The position numbers and the translations under genes were made by a program. A stretch of 64,000 nucleotides of DNA from Candidatus Thiodiazotropha sp. (ex Epidulcina cf. delphinae) (lineage in GTDB: Bacteria; Pseudomonadota; Gammaproteobacteria; Chromatiales; Chromatiaceae). Each line of letters opens with the position of its first letter. The stretch's first letter is position 1. Positions 45,891 to 55,491 of this stretch are shown one piece after another. Below the pieces are notes generated by a model. It did not search any database. It was given only the letters and a program-made list of their open reading frames with translations, and was not told where the DNA came from. The stretch covers positions 1-64,000 of the forward strand of contig JAHXHS010000016.1 of assembly GCA_025656455.1 (NCBI GenBank), given 5' to 3'.

Positions 45891-46270
45891 TTTAAACAGA
45901 CATCCACTCAAAATTACCTGAGATTTGAATGGGTGATGAGATCGATGCTGACAGCTCGCTGAGGTCATACGAGAAAAGGAAATTCTCGCCAAGATCGCAA
46001 AGCCCGCAAAGGAACCTCTGGCAATGTCTTCTTGGCGTACTTTGCGATCTTGGCGAGAGAAATTTTGCATGCCTAGCCAGTTGGAATTTAAACAGACATC
46101 CACTCAAAATTACCTGAGATTTGAATGGGTGATGAGATCGACGCTGACAGTTCGCTGAGGTCATACGAGGAAAGGAAATTCTCGCCAAGATCGCAAAGGA
46201 ACCTCCGGCAATGTCTTCTTGGCGTACTTTGCGATCTTGGCGAGAGAAATTTTGCATACCTGGCCAGTTG
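45891..46270. repeat. Tandem duplication of a 196-base unit containing an inverted repeat
   Basis: Unit 1 (45891-46086) starts TTTAAACAGACATCCACTC; unit 2 (46087-46270) starts with the same bases and differs by a 9-base deletion and a few substitutions. Each unit holds opposing arms TTCTCGCCAAGATCGCAAAG and CTTTGCGATCTTGGCGAGAG about 35 bases apart, able to form a long hairpin. Confidence 0.85.
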
Positions 46271-46305
46271 TATTGGCAGGCATAGTGCAGCAGGAGAAAA
46301 GCCAT

Positions 46306-46333
46306 AAAAAAAGGCCACCCCAACGGGGCGGCC
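46306..46333 (-). terminator. Rho-independent terminator of the PEP-CTERM gene
   Basis: On the minus strand GGCCGCCCC-GTT-GGGGTGGCC is followed by seven T residues, 38 bases after the PEP-CTERM stop codon. Confidence 0.9.
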
Positions 46334-46371
46334 TTCTAACACATAGTGTTTTTAACCCAGACCGGCCGGCT

Positions 46372-47028
46372 TCAGGGTTTTTGACGCCGTATGCGGGCAG
46401 CGCCCAAACCGATCAGGCCTAGCCCCATCAGCACCAGGGCACTGGGTTCCGGGACCGTTTCGAAGCGCTGGACGATGCGCTCGTCAAAACGCTGCTGGAC
46501 CTGTACCAGGGGCTGATTGTACTCCTGTCCGATAAAGATACCCATGCTTTCCTGTCCCAGGGAGTTAGGAATCATGTCACTGAACAAGCTACTGCCCAAC
46601 TCAAAGTCCAAAACGGCATAGATAGAGGTATCAATGCTGAAATCAAAGCCGTCATATCCGGGACCCGCATAGCCGTTAAAAGCGATAAAGTCCTGGTCGC
46701 TCCCAAGGAAATCAGTCACGTAAGAAACGCTGTCAGTTCCTTCGAACTGAATGACATCAACACTACCACTGACCAGATTCGTCAGTTCTATGGTTCCGAA
46801 CCAGTCGTAATACCCAGAGGTGCCGAAATCGTTGCCTGTCCAGCGAAGAGACCAGTTTTCATGAGTGGCGTCACTCCATAGGTAGTAGCCTGCTGCATTC
46901 AATGAGGCGTTTTCCGGATTGGTGCCAAAAGCCGCAATGGTATTTCCCGTATACAATGGGGTAGCCACTGAAAGAGTCGAGAAACTCAGTGCAGCTAGCC
47001 CAATAGCAGTCAAAATAATTTTATTCAT
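46372..47028 (-). CDS. PEP-CTERM sorting-domain protein
   Basis: The 218-residue exported protein has a signal peptide (MNKIILTAIGLAALSFSTLSVA) and a C-terminal sorting signal VPEPSALVLMGLGLIGLGAA then RIRRQKP, the motif recognised by exosortase. The body is acidic, rich in aromatic residues and Asn/Asp/Gly, lacks cysteine and has no catalytic motif I know. After sorting it would be released to the surface or exopolysaccharide matrix. I use the ATG at 47028; the frame extends upstream without support. It has its own strong terminator. The family acyltransferase is encoded 40 kb away at 5.6 kb; the exosortase must lie outside the window. Confidence 0.88.
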   Translation of the reverse strand: MNKIILTAIGLAALSFSTLSVATPLYTGNTIAAFGTNPENASLNAAGYYLWSDATHENWSLRWTGNDFGTSGYYDWFGTIELTNLVSGSVDVIQFEGTDSVSYVTDFLGSDQDFIAFNGYAGPGYDGFDFSIDTSIYAVLDFELGSSLFSDMIPNSLGQESMGIFIGQEYNQPLVQVQQRFDERIVQRFETVPEPSALVLMGLGLIGLGAARIRRQKP

Positions 47029-47455
47029 CAGATACATCTCGTTAATAAAATCAACACAATCACTCAGGTGCTCAGTAGAAGGCAGTTTCCATGCCATGTT
47101 TTTATCTTGTTGATATTTATGATGTTTTATATTTCCTCATGACCGGCTATATTGCGACTGTAAATACAGCCGACAGATTCAGGCTTTTTCCGGGAAATCA
47201 GAATCAACTTCCCGGTCTGGTCAGAAGATATCGACTAAAAAAGTAATGTTTTTTAGGTATCTAGTTGTTTTATAACAATAAATTAAATGTAAAGCAGACC
47301 GACGCCTTGCCCCTGACTCAGCGCTTTTTTTAAGTAAGGGCATGAATCCTCGCCGTATACGGGGCAAAGGATTCAGCGCCTGACCGGATCCCACCCCAGG
47401 CCAACGCCGGGGTGAGCATGCGGCATGACGAACGCCTTAGCCTAATGGGCGGAGA
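47029..47455. promoter_or_regulatory. Control region of the PEP-CTERM gene with three palindromes
   Basis: No gene is present. Inverted repeats include CTGTAAATACAG (about 47157-47168), CCGGGAA-N12-TTCCCGG (47190-47215) and CTAAAAAA-N6-TTTTTTAG (47235-47256); the last two are spaced like tandem regulatory sites upstream of the leftward gene. CACCCCAGGC/GCCGGGGTG (47392-47414) near the end of the peroxidase gene could be a weak terminator without a T run. Confidence 0.45.
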
Positions 47456-48610
47456 CTAGAAAAAGCCGTCCGTCAGTGTCTTCATGAAATTAACCAGATC
47501 GATGCGGTCCTGATCCGATAAATCTAATCCAACGAATGTACCGGCATTCATCTCGGCAGCAATATTGGCATCGTTGACTTCCGGGGTAATGAACAGATTG
47601 GCGACCTGGATATCATAGTGAAGCACTACCTCTTCAAGCGTCTCATACACACCGTTGTGCATATAGGGCGCCGTCAACTCAACATTGCGCAAGGTCGGGA
47701 CTTTGAATTTCCCCTGTTCGGTTGTCTGGTCGGCGGCGTCGATGGCGGCGCTATTCCCCAGACCTCCATCGACAAAGGTGTTGTCTGCGATATAGGCAGG
47801 ATTCTGTAAGTTTGTCGGTGTCCCGATGTTGTAGTACCGGAAGTTGGTGAAGATGGATTCCTCCGAGGTCTCCCCTACGGTATGGCAGTTAGCGCATTTT
47901 GCCGTTTCGGCGTCCTTGAACAGATCGAATCCCCGTTGCTCAGATGCCGACATGGTATATTGTCCGGCCAGGAAGGCGTCGAACTTGGAGGTGAATTTAT
48001 TCACTTCGGCCGAGGCCTCAAAAGCGGCAATGGCGGTGGCTATATTGTGATATGCCGTTGTCGTGTCACTAAAGGCGTCAGCGCCGAAAACCGCGATAAA
48101 GTCAGCGGCGTAGCTTGAATTCTGCACTTTACCCACCACTTCGGCCTCGGATGCATTATTCATCTCAACCGGGTTGAGGAAGGGCCCCTTGGCCTGTTCG
48201 ACCAGATCGATGGCGCGACCGTCCAGGAACTGACCGCCTTGATACTTCGAATCGGTCTCTGGCGTCTGGTCTTGGGCGGCAACCTTGCCAAACAGTGGCG
48301 TAAAGGAGGTGTAAGCGGATGTGGGCGCGTTGCGATCACCAAAGGCGCCGCCGACCGAACCCTCTGAGACGGGCGCGGTCACGCTCACCAGCGGATCGGC
48401 AAAGCCATTATCGGGATCGTGACAGGTAGCGCATGACTGATTACTACCGCTCGACAGATTGGTATCGAAAAACAGTTTTCTACCCAGTTCCGCCATCGAG
48501 GGTGTGACGGTTCCAGAATCACCGTCACCATCGCCTCCACCACCGCCGCCGCCACAGGCCACGGCTACCATCGCCACCACTATCGCAACACCCACTCGAT
48601 TCACTCTCAT
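47456..48610 (-). CDS. Di-haem cytochrome c peroxidase family lipoprotein
   Basis: The 384-residue protein has a lipobox (VAMVAVAC, cysteine near residue 19) followed by a Gly/Asp-rich tether, so it is a periplasm-facing or surface lipoprotein. Two haem-c motifs, CATCH and CANCH, are about 180 residues apart, as in the CcpA/MauG family that reduces H2O2 or performs related oxidations. The axial-ligand region YMHNGVYETLEEVVLHYD is typical of this family. I use the ATG at 48610 (GAGG nine bases upstream); other in-frame starts lie within five codons. It is a single gene. Confidence 0.9.
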   Translation of the reverse strand: MRVNRVGVAIVVAMVAVACGGGGGGGDGDGDSGTVTPSMAELGRKLFFDTNLSSGSNQSCATCHDPDNGFADPLVSVTAPVSEGSVGGAFGDRNAPTSAYTSFTPLFGKVAAQDQTPETDSKYQGGQFLDGRAIDLVEQAKGPFLNPVEMNNASEAEVVGKVQNSSYAADFIAVFGADAFSDTTTAYHNIATAIAAFEASAEVNKFTSKFDAFLAGQYTMSASEQRGFDLFKDAETAKCANCHTVGETSEESIFTNFRYYNIGTPTNLQNPAYIADNTFVDGGLGNSAAIDAADQTTEQGKFKVPTLRNVELTAPYMHNGVYETLEEVVLHYDIQVANLFITPEVNDANIAAEMNAGTFVGLDLSDQDRIDLVNFMKTLTDGFF

Positions 48611-49044
48611 CGCCATCAACCTCAATTAATCATTGTCTATTCGGAATATCCTTACTCAGATTCAGGTATCTGTTGAGGGGTATCGTTTGATTTCGGTCAA
48701 TTAATAAGGCATAGGCATTGAATTACCGGCAAGAGTGAGGGATACATCACATATTTCCGCAGTCCCATCGCCGGCTGCGGCGACGGTTTTAGCGAGTATT
48801 GCTCATGAAAAAGGGGGCGCGTCCTCACACCCGCACGAAGTGGATTCCTTATTGATGGCTGTGCGCCGGCCTGATAAGGCCTTGAATCAGGGCTGCCTCT
48901 CACTTTTCCGCAGCGGCACGCTGACATCGCCTCTTCGTGTCTCACCGCCTGAGGCGGTGGTTTACCTACATTGAATTAACGAAAAGGCGCATCATCCACC
49001 CTCTCCCTTGCCTTGAGGGTTTTCAGCTTCGGTCCATCGCGCCT
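48611..49044. other. 434-base intergenic region
   Basis: No gene is supported. A CACCGCC-TGA-GGCGGTG hairpin lies at 48943-48959 without a proper T run; it may be part of the 3' end of the DUF2057 gene transcript. The promoter of the peroxidase gene lies at the left end. Confidence 0.5.
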
Positions 49045-49653
49045 CTAATGCTGATTTCCAACTATCCAACTCATAAACGCCTGGCGCGTCTTTTTATCTG
49101 CCCGTAACCACCAGTATTTCAATTTTTCACCGGCCTTGGAGACGGCTTGCAATTCTGGCTTTTCCGCATTTTCCGCTTGCCCGGCCATCGATTGCCGATC
49201 CGCCGGTTTCGGAGTCATGCTCGTCTCACGCACCCATCTACCGAGTTGCTCTTCAGGCTTGTCGATGGCGATTGCTAGATTCTGATTATCAGCTTCATTA
49301 CGTATCCTGACCAGAGGATTCCTTACAAATGCCTCTCTGTCTCTGTACGCTTCCCTTGCTGGCTCAAGCTTGTATGTCTCACCGGCTTTCGTGTTTAGGG
49401 TAATAATGAAAGGCGGTGAATTCACCACCGTCTCATACCCAAGATCCGGATCCATCACCACATCCATGTAGCGCAAGGCGATTTTATGCACGCCTTCACT
49501 CAGTTCAACGGTATCGATGTGCGCCAGAAAAGAGCGCTCGGTCTGCTTGCCGTCGACAGCCAATAGCTCGAATATGTCAGGTATCACAAGCCGGGCCGCG
49601 CCAACCGGGGAGGCCAGCAGGCTCATCAACAGCAGCAAGAGTGTCTTTTTCAT
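49045..49653 (-). CDS. Exported DUF2057 (YccT/CsgI-like) family protein
   Basis: The 202-residue protein has a signal peptide (MKKTLLLLLMSLLASPVGA) and the DUF2057 domain: ARLVIPDIFELLAVDGK at the mature start, then VELSEGVHKIALRYMDV and SPPFIITLNTKAGETYKLEPA. E. coli YccT of this family was described as an inhibitor of curli formation; whether that applies here is unknown, as no curli gene is visible. The C-terminal 60 residues are a Lys/Glu-rich, Trp-containing tail (KYWWLRADKKTRQAFMSWIV). It lies downstream of the porin gene, separated by a terminator. Confidence 0.8.
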   Translation of the reverse strand: MKKTLLLLLMSLLASPVGAARLVIPDIFELLAVDGKQTERSFLAHIDTVELSEGVHKIALRYMDVVMDPDLGYETVVNSPPFIITLNTKAGETYKLEPAREAYRDREAFVRNPLVRIRNEADNQNLAIAIDKPEEQLGRWVRETSMTPKPADRQSMAGQAENAEKPELQAVSKAGEKLKYWWLRADKKTRQAFMSWIVGNQH

Positions 49654-49682
49654 AGCAATTTCCCGCTTATTCCCCCGAATGG

Positions 49683-49712
49683 AAAAGGCCCCGCAAAAAG
49701 AGAGGCGGGGCC
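49683..49712 (-). terminator. Rho-independent terminator of the porin gene
   Basis: On the minus strand GGCCCCGC, a ten-base loop, GCGGGGCC and TTTT, 30 bases after the porin stop and ahead of the DUF2057 gene. Confidence 0.88.
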
Positions 49713-49741
49713 CGCCAGTTTAACCCGCTCGCTGTCGTCGA

Positions 49742-50905
49742 CTAGAAAGCGTATTTAGCCGCAAACTGGACTCGATCCAGCTCACCTTCGTCACCGCTCT
49801 CTTTTTCAAGCTCGCCATGGAGATACATGACACCCAAAGTGATCTGCTTGACCGGTGTATACATCAGGTTAACCTGTATGCTGTTCGCGCTTTCATTGAG
49901 ACTCGCAGGCGCGGATGACGGATTATCCACTTCAACCAAGCTGTAAATCAGGTTTGATCGCCATTGACTGTTCCACATGTGACGGTAGGCGATAAATCCC
50001 GCCACGGATTCCACTGTTTCCAGATCACCGTTTCCCGGATCGATGACGGCATCGCGGACCACGCCCAAACTGGTATACCGGCCCATGCCGTCACCGTAAT
50101 TGACGGCAAACCGGATATCATCCCCATCCAACACCTTCACTTTACCGCTGACACCCAGACCCCAACCGTTGGTGGAATCATCCGTGGTGCCGTCATCGTA
50201 TTTGAGTTCACGCAACAGCGCGTTGAATCTGAGGTGGCCCCAGTCCATTTTCATTTTATAGTTTGCCGCGATATCCGGGACTGAATTGTCATCGTTTACA
50301 CCGGCATCGGTAAATGTCTCCGGATTTTCCAACGCCACTTGAAAACCATTGGCGCTATAGCGAACCATCGGTTGACGAATAAACACCGTGCCTTCGGGGG
50401 CGCCCAGAAAGTCCAGCGCATCGGGCAGCGCGGCGGTATCCATGAATGTTGACCATGTCTGACCGAACAGCCAATTGTCAAAGGTCAGCAGATAGTGGCG
50501 CAGGCGCGGTGAATAGCTGTTGCTTACCGCTTCATTGCCAAATCCGGTGGTCAGAAAATCCATTTCCAGCACCATGCCGAGGGCATAACCGCCGGCGGTG
50601 GTTTTGCCTTTAAAGTTGATACGGGATTCGCGTGCGGTCATATCGAACACCGTATCGCCGTCATCCCCGCCTGTCGGTATCGACGAAGGCAGATAGAATG
50701 TACGCCCGGTGCCTCCCGAACCGCCCGCCAGCGAGCCGCTATCGGTATCGGTCCACATGGCGCTTAATTTGGCATACCCACCGATGCTGAAATCGACACC
50801 ACCTCCGAAGACATCGCTGAAATTGTATGCCGACACACTCATCGGCAGCAGAGCCATGGCAGTCAATGCTCCAATCCTCGGCATTTTTTCACTCATATTG
50901 ATCAT
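49742..50905 (-). CDS. DcaP-like trimeric outer-membrane porin
   Basis: The 387-residue beta-barrel protein has a signal peptide (residues 1-26, ending MSVSA), then GGYAKLSAMW-type amphipathic strands and a C-terminal aromatic (AAKYAF) for outer-membrane assembly. DFLTTGFGNEAVSNSYSPRLRHYLLTFDNWLFGQTWSTFMD with ALPDALDFLGAPEG is the recognisable core of the DcaP family, porins for carboxylates and other anions. A good GAGGAG site lies eight bases before the ATG. It is a single-gene unit with its own terminator. Confidence 0.85.
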   Translation of the reverse strand: MINMSEKMPRIGALTAMALLPMSVSAYNFSDVFGGGVDFSIGGYAKLSAMWTDTDSGSLAGGSGGTGRTFYLPSSIPTGGDDGDTVFDMTARESRINFKGKTTAGGYALGMVLEMDFLTTGFGNEAVSNSYSPRLRHYLLTFDNWLFGQTWSTFMDTAALPDALDFLGAPEGTVFIRQPMVRYSANGFQVALENPETFTDAGVNDDNSVPDIAANYKMKMDWGHLRFNALLRELKYDDGTTDDSTNGWGLGVSGKVKVLDGDDIRFAVNYGDGMGRYTSLGVVRDAVIDPGNGDLETVESVAGFIAYRHMWNSQWRSNLIYSLVEVDNPSSAPASLNESANSIQVNLMYTPVKQITLGVMYLHGELEKESGDEGELDRVQFAAKYAF

Positions 50906-51277
50906 GATTAGCGCTCCTCACGTTTATTGCGTAAGTAGTTGTTATGGTTATATGTGTGTTGATGCAACTTGAGATGGCAGACATTCTCCCCAATCGGCCG
51001 GTTGATCTTTTTCGGTGTCGATACCTCCCGGTATATGAGATTGAATGGCTGTGGAACGACCCTATAGATACGTACTTATCACTGCTTCAGATGCAGCATA
51101 AGCAGGTAAACGGCTTTTTTACGCAGAGTTGATCTTTCAGAACAGATGGTTCCGGTGAGTCATGTGGCCTTTCAAGCCACACAGAAAACACAAAAATATC
51201 TTGTTAACGCCTTCTATGCAGCCAGATATGCCGCGCTTGGCATACCGTTCACAAGCGATCAGATTTCGGCATCACAG
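50906..51277. other. 372-base intergenic region between the porin and RND pump genes
   Basis: Contains the promoter of the leftward porin gene and the 3' end of the leftward RND operon. No gene, repeat or terminator stood out. Confidence 0.5.
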
Positions 51278-54200
51278 TCAGTGACTACGATCATCTTGCT
51301 CCAACAACTCCCGTTCGAGCCGCCGGGTGAGCTGTTTCGGAGACCCGGTATGCTTCGCCAGCAGATGGTAGGCCACCGGCACGATATACAGGGTGAAGAG
51401 TGTCGCGGCAATGACGCCAGCGAGAATGACGGTGCCGATCACGGTTCGGGTCTCGGACCCGGCGCCCGAGGAGAGCAGCAACGGCAGCGAGCCGGCCGCG
51501 GTGGTGATGCCGGTCATGACAATCGGCCGGAAACGGACATGGGCCGCTTCCATCAGCGCTTCACCGAACTCCCTACCCGCATCCCTGAGTTGATTGGCGA
51601 ATTCGACGATCAGGATGCCGTTCTTGGCGGCCAGGCCCACCAGCATGATGAGACCGATCTGGCTGTAGATATTGAGGGTCTGGTCGGTCAAGTAGAGACC
51701 GAGCAAGGCTCCCGCCATCGCCAGCGGCACCGTCAGCATGATGACGAAGGGATGCACCCAGCTTTCGAATTGGGCGGCCAGCACCAGGTAGACGACCACC
51801 ACCCCGAGCAGCAGCACGAACAGCACCGAACCACCCGCCGTCTTGTAGTCGCGGGACTGTCCCTTGTAGTCGATGATGACATGCGCAGGAAGCTGTTCGC
51901 GCACCAGACCTTCGAGGTAGCCCAGGGCCGCACCCAACGCCAGGCCATCTTTCAGGTTGGCCTCGATGGTGATGGCGCGCACCCGGTTGTAACGATTGAG
52001 CTTGATCGAGTCGGCGACCTCCTGCAGGCTGACCAGATTGGATAGCTGGATCAGTTCCCCGTTGGTATCGGAGCGCACATAGAGATGGCTCAGATCCGCA
52101 GGCGTCTGCTGATCAGACCGCTCACCTTCGAGAATGACATCGTACTCCTCGCCCTCTTCGATGTAGGTGGTCACTCGCCGTGAACCGAACATGGTCTCCA
52201 GGGTGCGGCCGATGCCCTCCACGGTGACGCCAAGCTGCGCCGCCCGGTCGTAATCGATCACCACCTTGAGCTGAGGCTTGGTCTCCTTGTAGTCCCAGTT
52301 GATACCTTGCAGGCCTGGATTATCTTCATTGATCTTTTCCAGCAGTATATCTCGCCACGCGGCCAGTTCCTGGTAAGTGCCGCCGCCGATCACGAACTGA
52401 ATCGGTTTCTGAATACGCCGACCGAAGCCCTGACGCATGACGGGAAAGGCCTTGACACCGGGCAGGTCCGACAGTTTTTTGCGCAACTCATCCATGATTA
52501 CCCAGGCGGAGCGGCGGGACTCCCAATCATTCAGCACATTGATAACGATGCCGCCGTTAAAGATGGCAAAGTTGCTGAAGGTCCGTGGCGCCCGCACCAG
52601 CAACCGGGTGATTTCGCCGGATTCGACATAGGACATCATGCGCTGTTCGATCTCATCCATGTAATCTTTCATGTAATCATAGGAGGCACCCTCCGGACCA
52701 TTCACGATAAGATAGAAGGCGCCCCGGTCTTCCTTGGGGGCATACTCGTCGGGAATACGTTCAAACAGCCAATAAGCCCCGCCCAATATCCCGCCAAACA
52801 GCAGCAGCATCAGCCAGACATGACGCATGGCGCCACTCAGGGTCTTGATGTAGAAATCCCGGACACGACCGAACAGCCAGTCCACACCGTGACTGAGGCT
52901 GGCCCGGTTGCTATGGCTGGACGGCAGGATCTGTGAGGCCAGCATGGGTGAAAGGGAGAGCGCCACCAGGCTGGAAAAGCTCACTGCGGCCGCCATGGTC
53001 AAAGCGAACTCGGAGAAGAGCCGGCCGATGTCTCCGCCAAGAAAGGCAATCGGGGTAAACACGGAGACCAGGACCACGGTGGTGGAAATCACCGCAAAAG
53101 CAACCTGCCGCGCTCCCCGGAAGGCGGCCACCAGCCGCGACTCGCCATACACCTCCATGCGGCGATGGATGTTCTCCAGCATGACAATCGCATCGTCCAC
53201 CACCAGGCCGATGGCCAGCACCAACGCCAGCAGGGTCAGAATGTTGATGGTAAAGCCGAGCATCAACAACACCAGAAAAGTGGCCACCAGTGAGACCGGC
53301 ACCGCCACCGCCGGCACGATCATCGCCCGCACGCTGCCGAGAAACAGGAAGATCACCAGCACCACCAGGGCAATGGCGATAGACAGGGTCTTGTAAACTT
53401 CGGCGATAGCCCCTTTGATGAAGACCGAACTGTCGAAGCTCTGCTTGATCTCCATCCCTTCGGGCAGTGTGGCGTTGACCCTCGTCATCTCGGCCTTGGC
53501 CGCCACGGCCACGGTCAGGGTATTGGCGGTAGACTGCTTGATGATACCGATGCCCACCATCGGCACCCCGTTGCCCCGGAAGAAGGTGCGGGTCTCCTCA
53601 GCGCCCTTTTCCACCCGCGCCACTTCGCCGAGGCGCACCAGATAACCGTCATCTCCCCGCGCCAGGACCAGTTTGGCGAAGTCCTCCGCGGTACGGAACG
53701 TCCGATCGACCCGCACCGTGAAGACCCGGTCCACCGAATCGATGCTGCCCGCCGGCAACTCCAGGTTTCCGGCGCGCAGAGCCCGTTCCACATCCGCCAC
53801 CGTCAGCCCTCTCGCCGCAAGGGCCTGACGGTCGATCCAGATCCGCATCGCAAAGGTCTGGCCGCCGCCGACCCGCACCCGGGCTACACCATCGAGCACC
53901 GAGAACCGATCAACCAGGTAGCGTCGCGCATAATCCGACAGCTCCGGCACCGTCATCCGGTCACTGACCAGATTGAGCCACATGATCACGTCTTCGTTGC
54001 TGTCGACCTTCTGGATCTCCGGCGGCTCCGCTTCAAGCGGCAGATTGTCGAGGATTGCCGAGACCCGGTCCCGTACATCGTTGGCGGCGCCGTCGATATC
54101 CCGGTCCACGCCGAACTCGATGGTGACCACCGACCGGCCGTCCTCGCTCACCGAGGAGATAAAGCGGATACCCTCGACGCCTGAGATCCGGTCCTCAATC

Positions 54201-54397
54201 AACTGGGTGATACGGGTCTCAACCACATTCGCGGCTGCGCCGGGGTAGATAGTCTCAACCGAGACCACCGGCGAATCGATATCGGGATACTCGCGCAACG
54301 GCAACCGATCGAAGGCGACCAACCCGAAAGCAATCAGCAGCAGCGAAAGGACAGAGGCAAAGACCGGCCTTTTGACAGAGAGATCCGAGAGGATCAT
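51278..54397 (-). CDS. RND multidrug-type efflux pump (HAE1 family)
   Basis: The 1039-residue inner-membrane pump has the full RND layout: N-terminal helix with LSVKRPVFASVLSLLLIAFG, REYPDIDSPVVSVETIYPGA, two large periplasmic loops, and LALVLAIGLVVDDAIVMLENIHR, in which the paired aspartates of the proton relay are visible. The second repeat has QIGLIMLVGLAAKNGILIVEFANQ. The sequence belongs with proton-driven drug or lipid exporters rather than metal pumps. It is translated after, and overlaps by ATGA with, its adaptor. No outer-membrane channel gene accompanies it; a shared TolC is likely. Confidence 0.94.
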   Translation of the reverse strand: MILSDLSVKRPVFASVLSLLLIAFGLVAFDRLPLREYPDIDSPVVSVETIYPGAAANVVETRITQLIEDRISGVEGIRFISSVSEDGRSVVTIEFGVDRDIDGAANDVRDRVSAILDNLPLEAEPPEIQKVDSNEDVIMWLNLVSDRMTVPELSDYARRYLVDRFSVLDGVARVRVGGGQTFAMRIWIDRQALAARGLTVADVERALRAGNLELPAGSIDSVDRVFTVRVDRTFRTAEDFAKLVLARGDDGYLVRLGEVARVEKGAEETRTFFRGNGVPMVGIGIIKQSTANTLTVAVAAKAEMTRVNATLPEGMEIKQSFDSSVFIKGAIAEVYKTLSIAIALVVLVIFLFLGSVRAMIVPAVAVPVSLVATFLVLLMLGFTINILTLLALVLAIGLVVDDAIVMLENIHRRMEVYGESRLVAAFRGARQVAFAVISTTVVLVSVFTPIAFLGGDIGRLFSEFALTMAAAVSFSSLVALSLSPMLASQILPSSHSNRASLSHGVDWLFGRVRDFYIKTLSGAMRHVWLMLLLFGGILGGAYWLFERIPDEYAPKEDRGAFYLIVNGPEGASYDYMKDYMDEIEQRMMSYVESGEITRLLVRAPRTFSNFAIFNGGIVINVLNDWESRRSAWVIMDELRKKLSDLPGVKAFPVMRQGFGRRIQKPIQFVIGGGTYQELAAWRDILLEKINEDNPGLQGINWDYKETKPQLKVVIDYDRAAQLGVTVEGIGRTLETMFGSRRVTTYIEEGEEYDVILEGERSDQQTPADLSHLYVRSDTNGELIQLSNLVSLQEVADSIKLNRYNRVRAITIEANLKDGLALGAALGYLEGLVREQLPAHVIIDYKGQSRDYKTAGGSVLFVLLLGVVVVYLVLAAQFESWVHPFVIMLTVPLAMAGALLGLYLTDQTLNIYSQIGLIMLVGLAAKNGILIVEFANQLRDAGREFGEALMEAAHVRFRPIVMTGITTAAGSLPLLLSSGAGSETRTVIGTVILAGVIAATLFTLYIVPVAYHLLAKHTGSPKQLTRRLERELLEQDDRSH

Positions 54398-55491
54398 CTG
54401 TCACCCTTCGGTACTTTAACCGCGGGTTTTAGCAATTCCCGTATCGGCAGTTTACCGTCATCCGTCCCTTTGATGCGCACTGTCCCGTCCACCCGCGCCT
54501 TATCGGTGCCGTGGGTGATGATGCGATCGCCTGCCTGAAGTCCATCGGTCACCTCCACCTCCCCCGGGCGTCGGGAGCCGATGATGATTTTACGTTTCTC
54601 AACCCGGTTTTCTTCACCGGTCACGCGCAGCACAAACTGATCATTGCCCTTTGGCATCAGGGCCGACTCAGGAATCAACAGCGTACTGCGAGCGTTGCGT
54701 AACAGTTCAACGGTCATCAGCATGCCGGGTTTGAGAATCCGCTCCGGATTGGTAATGATGGCTCGCACCAGTACTGAACGATTGACCGGGTCGACGCGGC
54801 TGTCCACCACCTTCACCTCCCCATCGAAGATGCGCTCGCCATAGGCGCGGGTGCGGGCGCGGATCGGCAACCCCGGCCGCAGGCTGGCCAGGTAGGCGGA
54901 GGGAACGGCGAACTCCAGCTTCAATACGCGATCGTCATCCAGGGTGGTGATGGTATCCCCTATCTCCACCAGGGCGCCCACGCTGAGATTGCGTAGCCCC
55001 AAAACACCGGAGAAGGGGGCTTTGATCAGCCGGTCGGCCAGACGCGACTCGATGGCCGCCAAACGGGCGCGGGCGGTATCCACCTCTCGACGGCGCTGAT
55101 CGAGCAGCGACTGAGCCTCGATACCTTGAGACTCCAACCGTCTGACCCGATTGAACTGGCGCTTGGCCTCGTTGAGATTGGCGTGGGCCTCCTCCAGCAG
55201 GGCGTGTTCCTCATTACCGGTCATCTCCACCAGCACCTGCCCCGCCTCTACCCGCTGACCGTCATCGAAATGAATCGCCGTGACCGTCTCTGTCACGTTG
55301 ACCGTCAATTCCACCGACTCATTGGCCTTAAGCGTACCCAAGGCTTCGATGCGGTCGACGAAGTCACCTTCCTTTACCTCAGCGACAATCACTTGGGGAG
55401 CCGCTTTCACCTCCGGCCATGCCTGCGCCGGGAAAAGCAACATCGGCAACCAGCTGAAGAAACAAGCTAAACGGCATCTCGGTATGGGCAT
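54394..55491 (-). CDS. Periplasmic adaptor (membrane-fusion protein) of the RND pump
   Basis: The 365-residue protein has a signal sequence (ACFFSWLPMLLFPAQAW) and the usual adaptor parts: lipoyl halves (GDFVDRIEALGTLKANESVELTVNV and APFSGVLGLRNLSVGALVEIGD), a short helical hairpin (ALLEEAHANLNEAKRQFNRVRRL), a beta-barrel and a C-terminal membrane-proximal domain. It bridges the pump and an outer-membrane channel. First gene of a two-gene operon with the pump. Confidence 0.93.
   Translation of the reverse strand: MPIPRCRLACFFSWLPMLLFPAQAWPEVKAAPQVIVAEVKEGDFVDRIEALGTLKANESVELTVNVTETVTAIHFDDGQRVEAGQVLVEMTGNEEHALLEEAHANLNEAKRQFNRVRRLESQGIEAQSLLDQRRREVDTARARLAAIESRLADRLIKAPFSGVLGLRNLSVGALVEIGDTITTLDDDRVLKLEFAVPSAYLASLRPGLPIRARTRAYGERIFDGEVKVVDSRVDPVNRSVLVRAIITNPERILKPGMLMTVELLRNARSTLLIPESALMPKGNDQFVLRVTGEENRVEKRKIIIGSRRPGEVEVTDGLQAGDRIITHGTDKARVDGTVRIKGTDDGKLPIRELLKPAVKVPKGDR

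Larger units (their letters stand above)
45761..46371. other. 611-base repeat-rich intergenic region
   Basis: Holds a REP pair (45794-45866), a 196-base tandem duplication (45891-46270) and the terminator of the PEP-CTERM gene (46306-46333). Short open frames across it are by-products of the repeats. Confidence 0.75.

Noticed and set aside
45873-46342. Several open frames with shared peptide text
   Set aside because: They are translations of the tandem 196-base repeat and have no independent support as genes.
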